Shown one piece after another: positions 1 to 4,022 of a stretch of 6,694 bases of DNA. A program made the translations under genes and the position numbers. The DNA comes from a bacterium (GTDB lineage: Bacteria; Patescibacteriota; Minisyncoccia; Phycocordibacterales; UBA10002), in the NCBI GenBank assembly GCA_030697445.1, contig JAUYPY010000023.1, forward strand, positions 1 to 6,694, written 5' to 3'. Below the pieces are notes generated by a model. That model was not told the origin of the DNA. It saw only the letters and a program-made list of their open reading frames with translations, and did no database searches. How positions within the stretch are numbered: position 1 is the stretch's first letter; every line of letters begins with the position of its first letter.

Positions 1-605
1 ATACGCCGAACCTTGCGTTCAAGGAGCAAAAGCAGGGTACGGTAACGAATGTGATGCGGCGAATGGCGCGGGCAACGAAGAAACTGGCAGGAAAAGGGAT
101 TCGCTCTCTCCATGTCGTCGTCGCAAACAAAGAGCGGGAAAAGCTCGTTGCGCTGATGGAAGAGGAAGGGGTGAAAGCGGTTTCGTACGGCAACGGCGTT
201 ACTGCACGGGAGGCCGCCATTCGGTTCAAAGAAGGAGAAGGGGATTGCCTCGTCGGCACGGGGGCTAACTTCAGCGAAGGCGTTGATTTGCCGAAGAAAA
301 TTGCCGGAGCAATCTTTGCGCTTCGGCCTCCGTATCCGCCAATGTATGAGCCGCGGAGTATGTTTGAGGAACGGCGGTATGGCTCGCGGCGCTGGGCAAT
401 CTGGAATTGGCGGGTGAAGCTCTTCGTACTTCAAGTGCGCGGGCGAAACATTCGCCGCGTGGACGACCTCGGTGTTGTCTTCTTCATCTCCCAGCAGTTC
501 CGCCGAATGGTCTTTGCGGCACTTCCGCAAACGCTTCAAGTTGCGTACAAAGGCGACTTGACGCTTGACCAGTGCGTTAAGGAGGCGATAGAGTTGGTGG
601 GGTAA
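1..605 (+). CDS. DinG/XPD-like helicase, C-terminal fragment
   Basis: This is the C-terminal part of an ATP-dependent superfamily 2 helicase of the DinG/Rad3/XPD type, a DNA repair or replication-associated enzyme. The reading frame is open from the first complete codon at 3, with 200 visible residues, so the gene begins upstream of the window. A GTG at 51 is not a convincing start because the open frame continues through it. Within the visible protein, GTGANFSEGVDLP (about residues 85-97) matches motif V of this family, and QVRGRNIRR (about 144-152) matches motif VI, whose arginines act as the ATP finger. The intervening LRPPYPP matches the usual proline-rich loop. The N-terminal motor domain, any Fe-S cysteines and any exonuclease domain lie outside the window, so the exact subfamily cannot be set. 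A strong terminator follows about 75 bases downstream. The helicase class is well supported; the specific name is not. Confidence 0.85.
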   Translation, partial: TPNLAFKEQKQGTVTNVMRRMARATKKLAGKGIRSLHVVVANKEREKLVALMEEEGVKAVSYGNGVTAREAAIRFKEGEGDCLVGTGANFSEGVDLPKKIAGAIFALRPPYPPMYEPRSMFEERRYGSRRWAIWNWRVKLFVLQVRGRNIRRVDDLGVVFFISQQFRRMVFAALPQTLQVAYKGDLTLDQCVKEAIELVG

Positions 606-615
606 TACCGTGCGG

Positions 616-680
616 TACGGTTCTCTTCACTACGGAGCCGTATAGTCCCGTATGGTCATGTTTCCTCCAGCAAGTTACGG
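616..680. repeat. TACGG/CCGTA pentamer cluster
   Basis: Five copies of the pentamer TACGG or its complement CCGTA lie at 616-620, 631-635, 638-642, 648-652 and 676-680, between the helicase stop codon and its terminator. They can form several short competing stems, for example TACGG/CCGTA around 631-642. The stretch reads as a helicase 3' untranslated region. It could be a decayed repeat or a binding-site cluster, but pentamers this short may also recur by chance. Confidence 0.3.
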
Positions 681-712
681 AGCGGTTTGGATTCGTCCAA
701 GCCGCTTTTTTT
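681..712 (+). terminator. Rho-independent terminator after the helicase gene
   Basis: An 11-base-pair stem (681-691 with 696-706, one G-T wobble) with a TTCG tetraloop is followed by seven T residues (706-712). It closes the helicase transcript and abuts the promoter of the next gene. The foot of the stem overlaps the GTTACGGAGC box at 674-683. Confidence 0.87.
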
Positions 713-713
713 A

Positions 714-722
714 TGATAAAAT
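714..722 (+). promoter_or_regulatory. Extended -10 promoter for the PemK-like gene, leaderless
   Basis: TGA followed by TAAAAT (717-722) is an extended -10 element. Only six bases separate it from the ATG at 729, so transcription should start at or within a base or two of the start codon. There is no SD sequence, and no convincing -35 is visible inside the preceding terminator. Confidence 0.5.
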
Positions 723-728
723 ATAAAC

Positions 729-1121
729 ATGCTCAAGCGATTTTTGGAATGGATAGGTCTCAAGGAAAAACTACACAGCATTAAAGCACAGCCACCGCTC
801 GTTAAAGAACGGGATTTGTGGTGGGTAAGCTTTGGTGAAAATGTCGGTTCAGAAATAAATGGAAAGAGCCGTTTGTTTTCTCGACCTAGTTTAATTCTCA
901 AGAAATTGTCACGCGGGTTTTTTCTTGTTGCACCAAGCACTTCGCAAAAGAAAGAAGGAACATGGTATGTACCCATCACGCAAGAAAACAAGACAATGTA
1001 TATCTGTCTGCACCAAGTTCGTACGATTGATTATAGGAGATTGTCTACGCGCTTAGGGCAAATTGACGGAGATGACTTTCAACGGGTTGCTGATGCTTTC
1101 TGGAGATTATACAGGAAATAA
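729..1121 (+). CDS. PemK/MazF-like toxin (orphan)
   Basis: This 130-residue protein resembles the PemK/MazF family of type II toxins, which are ribosome-dependent or free mRNA endoribonucleases. Family-like features are the segment GSEINGK (40-46) leading to RPSLIL (52-57), where the RP pair is typical; the strand ending in VAPSTS (67-72), equivalent to the usual V-x-P-x-T-S; and HQVRTIDYRRL (95-105), equivalent to the Q-(I/V)-R-x-I-D-x-x-R-L block. The N-terminal 25 residues (MLKRFLEWIGLKEKL and following) precede the toxin fold and look helical. The ATG at 729 fits a leaderless start. No antitoxin gene lies next to it: upstream is the helicase and downstream about 400 bases with no protein gene. 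The gene is visibly more AT-rich than its neighbours, which suggests transfer. Family call is moderately strong; toxicity and RNA cleavage are inferred only. Confidence 0.78.
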   Translation: MLKRFLEWIGLKEKLHSIKAQPPLVKERDLWWVSFGENVGSEINGKSRLFSRPSLILKKLSRGFFLVAPSTSQKKEGTWYVPITQENKTMYICLHQVRTIDYRRLSTRLGQIDGDDFQRVADAFWRLYRK

Positions 1122-1126
1122 ATATT

Positions 1127-1145
1127 CCCCGCCTTGTGGGCGGGG
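1127..1145. terminator. GC hairpin after the PemK-like gene, no T tract
   Basis: A perfect 7-base-pair stem CCCCGCC/GGCGGGG with a 5-base loop begins six bases after the toxin stop codon. Neither side carries a run of T, so it may stabilise the mRNA 3' end or terminate weakly rather than act as a classical terminator. Confidence 0.4.
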
Positions 1146-1197
1146 CCGCGGCGAATGCCGAATGTGTCTATATACTATATAACCGCCTTAATCTTTG

Positions 1198-1228
1198 CAA
1201 GATTGACAAAATATATTATCAATGCTTG
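1198..1228. promoter_or_regulatory. Dyad resembling a Xer/dif site or operator
   Basis: CAAGATTGA (1198-1206) is mirrored by TCAATGCTTG (1219-1228), nine pairs with one bulged base, around an AT-rich core. Read as a Xer site, the left arm ends ACAA, six bases (AATATA, 1210-1215) follow, and the right arm begins TTATC, echoing the ATAA-6-TTAT core of known dif sites. It overlaps the promoter elements at 1204-1231, so it could equally be a regulator-binding site. Confidence 0.35.
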
Positions 1229-1231
1229 AAT
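1204..1231 (+). promoter_or_regulatory. Promoter for the candidate non-coding RNA
   Basis: A perfect -35 hexamer TTGACA (1204-1209) is followed after 16 bases by TTGAAT (1226-1231), a 4-of-6 match to TATAAT that carries the TGC extension at 1223-1225. Transcription would start near 1238. No protein gene follows until 1522, and a strong terminator ends at 1428, so the transcript would be non-coding. Confidence 0.45.
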
Positions 1232-1299
1232 ACAGTAGAAAGTTCTCTGTCCGGCTTAGTATAGTTGCGTGTCCTACCGCAGAGTAGAGTGGGGTTCGG

Positions 1300-1335
1300 A
1301 GCAGGAACGACTTTGCTGTCGTTCCTGCTAGATTT
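1300..1335 (+). terminator. Internal hairpin with weak T tract
   Basis: A perfect 12-base-pair stem (1300-1311 with 1318-1329) directly follows GTTCGG. The tail is AGATTTT, so any termination would be partial. It may instead be a structural stem of the candidate RNA. Confidence 0.35.
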
Positions 1336-1395
1336 TCCGGTCCAGTCACGCTCGGCAACGCAGCGTGCGCCTAAGTCCTGTTTAGTATTGTTCGG

Positions 1396-1428
1396 AGCGG
1401 CGAGTGATAAATCACTCGCCGCTTTTTT
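1396..1428 (+). terminator. Strong rho-independent terminator
   Basis: A perfect 13-base-pair stem (1396-1408 with 1411-1423) with a 2-base nominal loop is followed by six T residues ending at 1428. It closes the candidate RNA and isolates the next gene. The GTTCGGAGC box at 1390-1398 overlaps the stem foot. Confidence 0.9.
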
Positions 1429-1433
1429 ATGCC

Positions 1434-1467
1434 TACACTAACTTTTGCGGTCGTCAGAGTTAGTGTA
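1434..1467. promoter_or_regulatory. 10-bp inverted repeat next to a -35 element, operator candidate
   Basis: TACACTAACT (1434-1443) and AGTTAGTGTA (1458-1467) are perfect inverted copies separated by 14 bases. The right arm ends one base before the TTGACT hexamer at 1469, a typical place for a regulator. It has no T tract suited to termination on the + strand. Confidence 0.4.
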
Positions 1468-1468
1468 T

Positions 1469-1496
1469 TTGACTTTACTTTACATTATGTTAGTAT
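1469..1496 (+). promoter_or_regulatory. Promoter of the conserved-hypothetical gene
   Basis: TTGACT (1469-1474, 5 of 6) is followed after 16 bases by TAGTAT (1491-1496, 4 of 6) with a TGT extension at 1488-1490. Transcription would begin near 1503, leaving a leader of about 20 bases that carries the SD sequence. Confidence 0.55.
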
Positions 1497-1521
1497 TGCG
1501 AACAGAAAAAGAAAGGAGTTT

Positions 1522-2073
1522 ATGAGAACTTTGTCATTATGTTTGATAGGAACTTCGCCATTGCTTTTACATCGCGTGGCGCGTCATCAAGAGCGCGAAA
1601 AGATTACCGCTCACGGTCATAGGGGCGAGTCGCTTGAAGAAGAAGCGCGAGAAGTAATGTCTCAAGACGAGTCAGGAAATCCAATGGTGCCTGTCTCATG
1701 GGTTTCGGACGCCCTCCGTATCGGCTGTTCACGGATTGTTCTTGAGGGGAAACAGATAAGCTTCTGCAAGTTTCAATCGGCAGTTCAGTTACCGACAGGT
1801 CTGCTCGCGCTGAAAGATACAGATAATTACACTCCCGCGCTGGAGGTCTATGCGAGCATGCAACATAGTGCGCCGGGTTCACGAAAGTCCATCGCAGTCG
1901 TTGCGCCGATCTTTCGGGACTGGACGCTGGTCTTGCCGATAGAGACGAACCTTGACGATGAATTGCTTATGCGAATCTTCAACGAAGCGGGAAGAGCAGG
2001 TATAGGCCTCTTTCATCCACCGAAGAAACAGTTCGGGCAGTTTCGATGTGTGGTTGAGCTGCGTAATGCGTAG
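1522..2073 (+). CDS. Conserved hypothetical protein, phage/CPR-type 'SPLL(L/M)HR' family
   Basis: The predicted protein has 183 residues. The ATG at 1522 is preferred over the in-frame ATG at 1429 because AAAGGAG lies at 1512-1518 and a promoter lies between the two; the SD-to-start gap of three bases is short. I recognise the pattern, from memory, of hypothetical proteins found in phages and bacteria: an opening strand ending G-T/x-S-P-L-L-(L/M)-H-R (IGTSPLLLHR), a middle block like GNPMVPVSWVSDAL (recalled as G-x-L-Y-I-P-x-x-x-L-x-x-A-L), then a strand-rich end with DWTLVLPIETN, a helix LMRIFNEAGRAGIGL and HPPKKQFGQF (recalled R-P-x-x-K-x-x-F-G-x-F). No signal peptide or membrane segment is visible, so it should be cytoplasmic. 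The biochemical role is unknown. It is a single-gene unit with its own promoter and terminator. Coding status is well supported; family assignment is moderate. Confidence 0.8.
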   Translation: MRTLSLCLIGTSPLLLHRVARHQEREKITAHGHRGESLEEEAREVMSQDESGNPMVPVSWVSDALRIGCSRIVLEGKQISFCKFQSAVQLPTGLLALKDTDNYTPALEVYASMQHSAPGSRKSIAVVAPIFRDWTLVLPIETNLDDELLMRIFNEAGRAGIGLFHPPKKQFGQFRCVVELRNA

Positions 2074-2098
2074 TTCTGCAAAGTCCGACACTGTTCGG

Positions 2099-2128
2099 AG
2101 CCCCGACGATTTTTGTCGGGGCTTTTTT
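2099..2128 (+). terminator. Rho-independent terminator after the hypothetical gene
   Basis: A perfect 9-base-pair stem AGCCCCGAC/GTCGGGGCT (2099-2107 with 2115-2123) with a 7-base loop runs into six T residues. GTTCGGAGC at 2093-2101 overlaps its foot, and AAAGTCC lies just upstream, as before the terminator at 1396 (TAAGTCC). Confidence 0.9.
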
Positions 2129-2134
2129 GTTGGC

Positions 2135-2164
2135 TTGACTATTTTATACCCCTTGTGTTATACT
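2135..2164 (+). promoter_or_regulatory. Promoter of the NUDIX-like gene
   Basis: TTGACT (2135-2140) and TATACT (2159-2164) are 18 bases apart, each a 5-of-6 match, with a TGT extension at 2156-2158. It starts seven bases after the preceding T tract. The leader would be about 60 bases and ends in AAGGAG (2222-2227), five bases before the ATG at 2233. Confidence 0.75.
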
Positions 2165-2232
2165 CTTTGTCAGACATTCTGCTTAGGTAGGCAGTGGTCC
2201 TTGAAGTTAAAACCTTAAAAGAAGGAGATGGT

Positions 2233-2826
2233 ATGGCAAAATGGCAAGACCCTGACCTGGAAAAAGGTAGGGGAGCGCCGACCCATTCGGGATTCGGCTT
2301 AATCTGTAAAGTGGACGAAAACGGGCTCGTGTCCGTCTTGTGTATGGATTCGCTTGAAAATAATCCACGCACAGGACAAGATGAGATGAAATTACAGTTC
2401 CCGGGCGGTACCGGCATTGCTGGTGAGACCCCACTGACGACGACCACACGAGAGACAAGCGCCGAGGTTACTGTAGACCAACGGGCGCTTCCGTTGCGGC
2501 GCACCGAGTTGATTCATAAAGTCATAAAGCCTGGAGATGTGAGCAAGGGCGGGGGAATTCACACTCAGTATTTCTTTTTACTGGAGTTGGAAATCCCTGT
2601 GAGTTATCGGACTTTCCAAAAAACAGAAACGGATGGGACATTGTTGTTCCAGCCGAAGTTTTTGGAAATCGGCGAGTTTACGGAAAGTCGCCTGGCTAAG
2701 AAAACTCACAAAGAAGCGGCGGCAAATCTACTCCACCACCTTGCGGAAACGCACCATCTAAGTCCCCAAATTAAGGGGTCATACGGGGAAGTGCTTGAGC
2801 GCTTTCCGAAAATAAGGTTTTTTTGA
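2233..2826 (+). CDS. NUDIX-like hydrolase with degraded catalytic box
   Basis: NUDIX proteins cleave nucleoside diphosphates linked to another moiety, using Mg2+ held by the box G-x5-E-x7-R-E-U-x-E-E-x-G-U. This 197-residue protein has G59, E65, R73 and E74 in the right places (FPGGTGIAGE then RETSAEV), but the first glutamate of the E-E pair is Ala77 and the conserved Gly is Thr80; E78 remains. Metal binding may be weakened, so the protein could bind rather than hydrolyse nucleotides. After the box come beta strands (YFFLLELEIPV, 113-123) and a helical C-terminus rich in Lys and His. The start at 2233 is chosen for AAGGAG at 2222-2227; an in-frame GTG at 2194 has no SD sequence. It is a monocistronic unit between two terminators, with a strong promoter. 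The fold call is fairly sure; substrate and activity are unknown. Confidence 0.75.
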   Translation: MAKWQDPDLEKGRGAPTHSGFGLICKVDENGLVSVLCMDSLENNPRTGQDEMKLQFPGGTGIAGETPLTTTTRETSAEVTVDQRALPLRRTELIHKVIKPGDVSKGGGIHTQYFFLLELEIPVSYRTFQKTETDGTLLFQPKFLEIGEFTESRLAKKTHKEAAANLLHHLAETHHLSPQIKGSYGEVLERFPKIRFF

Positions 2827-2843
2827 ACCGTAATATGGCACAC

Positions 2844-2886
2844 AGCGCGCAAACCCTTCGGGTTTGCGCGCTCTTTTCTTTTTTGC
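2844..2886 (+). terminator. Rho-independent terminator after the NUDIX-like gene
   Basis: A perfect 13-base-pair stem (2844-2856 with 2860-2872, loop TTC) is followed by a long pyrimidine tail of mostly T through 2884. The tail merges with the next promoter. Unlike the upstream terminators, it has no GTTCGG box. Confidence 0.92.
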
Positions 2887-2892
2887 TATAGT
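2884..2892 (+). promoter_or_regulatory. Extended -10 promoter for rpmF, leaderless
   Basis: TGC followed by TATAGT (2887-2892) lies seven bases before the ATG at 2900, so transcription should start at or next to the start codon. No SD sequence is present, and the -35 position falls inside the terminator stem. It probably also drives nusB and rnc. Confidence 0.58.
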
Positions 2893-2899
2893 AAAATCT

Positions 2900-3091
2900 A
2901 TGGTAGTCCGAATGCGTTCAACAAAAGGCCACCGCGACCATCGTCGCGCGCACCACAAGCTTTCCGCGCTTACGCTTTCGCCGTGTCCGGAATGTAAAGC
3001 ACTGACTCCGCCACACACCGCATGCGCGAATTGTGGAAAGTATCGGGGGAGGGAAGTAGTTAAGATCATTGTAAAGAAATCAAAAAAGTAA
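2900..3091 (+). CDS. rpmF: 50S ribosomal protein L32
   Basis: L32 is a small zinc-ribbon protein of the large ribosomal subunit. The 63-residue product shows the expected basic N-terminus (MVVRMRSTKG, then RDHRRAHHKL, which matches the family's R-x-x-R-R-A/S-H-x-x-L) and two cysteine pairs, C29-x2-C32 (CPEC) and C42-x2-C45 (CANC), followed by GKYRGREV, the usual end of the core. The Lys-rich tail VKIIVKKSKK extends slightly past the typical end. The ATG at 2900 is chosen because the homologous N-terminus starts there and the -10 element ends seven bases upstream; an in-frame ATG at 2864 would lie inside the terminator stem. nusB begins 16 bases after the stop with no promoter between. The MVVRMR beginning is, from memory, characteristic of Parcubacteria-type L32. 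Confidence 0.93.
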   Translation: MVVRMRSTKGHRDHRRAHHKLSALTLSPCPECKALTPPHTACANCGKYRGREVVKIIVKKSKK

Positions 3092-3107
3092 AACCTTTAC
3101 GAATCCT

Positions 3108-4022
3108 ATGGCAAACAGGCACCTTGGCAGATCAATAGCGCTTCAGTCACTCTTTGAGTGGGATTTCCGCGCGCTTCCTGACAAAGCGCTCGCGGCAATA
3201 GAAGCGCGCAATATTGCGGAATTTGCCCCGGGAATAGAAGAGAATCCGTTTGTTCATACACTAGTCGGCGGCGTTCTTAAAAAACGAAAAGAAATTGATA
3301 ACATCATCTGCAAGGCAGCACCAGAATGGCCTCTTGAACGCATTTCATATTTAGACCGCACCGTTCTCCGTCTCGGACTCTACGAGCTTTTGTTTTCTGA
3401 TCGCAAAGAAGTACCGGCAAAAGTAGCGATTAACGAAGCTATAGAACTGGCGAAGACCTACGGCGGTGACGCGAGCGGCAGGTTTGTCAACGGCGTGCTC
3501 GGTTCCGTATATCGCGAGCTTGGCGAACCGGGCAAAAACGAAGCACCAAGAAAGCGTGCGCGGCCTGCGGAAGTGCCATATGAAAAAATGCTCATTCAGA
3601 AACTTGGCGGCGCGGTGGTGTATGCAAAAGACGGCGATGATATTTACTTAGCGCTCGTGCACGACATTTTCGGCCACTGGACTTTATCTAAAGGTAAGAT
3701 TGGAGATGCTCCAGAAATCGCGAGCGAAAGCGTGGAAACCGGCACAGTGCGCGAAATTAAAGAAGAGCTTGGTCTGAATATTAAAATAAAAGAAGCAATC
3801 GGGTTTAACGAATATATCGCCTCCGATCCGGAGAAGGGCAAGATACGCAAACAAGTGCACTATTTTCTTGGCGAGTCGGAATTTGTGCCGCTTACACTAG
3901 GAACATCTGGAGGTTTGGATGACGCGCGGTGGTTTAAACTTCGAGATATCGTGAGTTTGAATTTTTATCCAGACACGCTTCCGATTGTCACGAAAGCCGT
4001 GAATATTTTACTAAAGAAATGA
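3108..4022 (+). CDS. nusB: NusB fused to a NUDIX hydrolase domain
   Basis: This 304-residue protein is about twice the length of ordinary NusB. Residues 1-140 are the all-helical NusB domain, which with NusE/S10 binds the boxA of rRNA transcripts in antitermination: ALQSLFEWD (11-19), YLDRTVLRLGLYELLF (81-96) and VAINEAIELAKTYGG followed by GRFVNGVLG (106-132) match the family closely. A charged linker (141-160, with RKRARP) leads to a NUDIX domain (161-304). Its box is intact at the C-terminal half (R215, E216, E219, E220, G222, as REIKEELGL), but about ten residues separate the glycine of SKGK (G196) from E207, where five are usual. WTLSKGK resembles the WTLPKG start seen in diadenosine polyphosphate hydrolases. 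The start has no SD sequence, so coupling to rpmF is likely. The rnc start overlaps its stop by four bases (ATGA). The fusion is read directly in one uninterrupted frame. Confidence 0.93.
   Translation: MANRHLGRSIALQSLFEWDFRALPDKALAAIEARNIAEFAPGIEENPFVHTLVGGVLKKRKEIDNIICKAAPEWPLERISYLDRTVLRLGLYELLFSDRKEVPAKVAINEAIELAKTYGGDASGRFVNGVLGSVYRELGEPGKNEAPRKRARPAEVPYEKMLIQKLGGAVVYAKDGDDIYLALVHDIFGHWTLSKGKIGDAPEIASESVETGTVREIKEELGLNIKIKEAIGFNEYIASDPEKGKIRKQVHYFLGESEFVPLTLGTSGGLDDARWFKLRDIVSLNFYPDTLPIVTKAVNILLKK

Larger units (their letters stand above)
1238..1428 (+). ncRNA. Candidate structured non-coding RNA, about 190 nt
   Basis: The stretch has a promoter at its 5' side and a textbook terminator at its 3' end but no credible open reading frame. 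Three clear stems lie in it: 1300-1311 with 1318-1329 (12 pairs, 6-base loop), CACGCT/AGCGTG at 1347-1352 with 1362-1367, and the terminator stem. Two related half-units can be seen: GTCC near 1249 then TTAGTATAGTT (1256-1266), and GTCC near 1376 then TTAGTATTGTT (1382-1392). I compared it with RNase P RNA, tmRNA, SRP RNA and 6S RNA from memory and saw none of their conserved cores. It may be an sRNA, a riboregulator of the following gene, or a repeat-derived remnant. Transcription has not been shown. Confidence 0.4.
674..2101 (+). repeat. Dispersed GTT(A)CGGAGC box, four copies
   Basis: The exact 9-mer GTTCGGAGC occurs at 1294-1302, 1390-1398 and 2093-2101, and a one-base-longer variant GTTACGGAGC at 674-683. 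I found no copy on the - strand. In every case the last three bases (AGC) form the foot of a stem of 9-13 base pairs that closes with GCT, and three of the four stems run into a T tract. GTTCGG therefore sits where terminators often carry an A-rich stretch. The copies lie only between 674 and 2101; the terminators near 2844 and 5255 lack the box. Its function is unknown. Confidence 0.6.

Noticed and set aside
656..991. Open frame on the - strand of 111 codons
   Set aside because: It lies antisense to the PemK-like gene, has no ribosome-binding site or recognisable protein pattern, and runs through the + strand terminator.
1250..1310. tRNA-like look: GGCTTAGTATAGTTG resembles an acceptor plus D arm, and GGGGTTCGGAGC resembles a T arm
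   Set aside because: No closing acceptor strand, the T stem has no matching C run, and the putative anticodon stem is only four pairs. GTTCGGAGC is explained better as the repeated box.
1238..1428. RNase P RNA, tmRNA, SRP RNA or 6S RNA
   Set aside because: I could not find the conserved cores of any of these, and tmRNA would need a CCA-type end rather than a terminator. Judged from memory only.
1481..1497. TTATGTTAGTA as a second dif-like half site
   Set aside because: It matches the XerD arm over eight bases, but no opposing arm lies at the right distance, and it is explained as the -10 region of the gene at 1522.
1429..1521. In-frame N-terminal extension of the hypothetical protein from ATG 1429
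   Set aside because: The first bases follow directly on the terminator T tract, and a promoter, an inverted repeat and an SD sequence all lie inside the extension; homology-like sequence begins at 1522.
674..2128. Integron attC sites or a CRISPR array
   Set aside because: The hairpins are rho-independent terminators by form, without paired R boxes; box spacings of 620, 96 and 704 bases are far too irregular for CRISPR.
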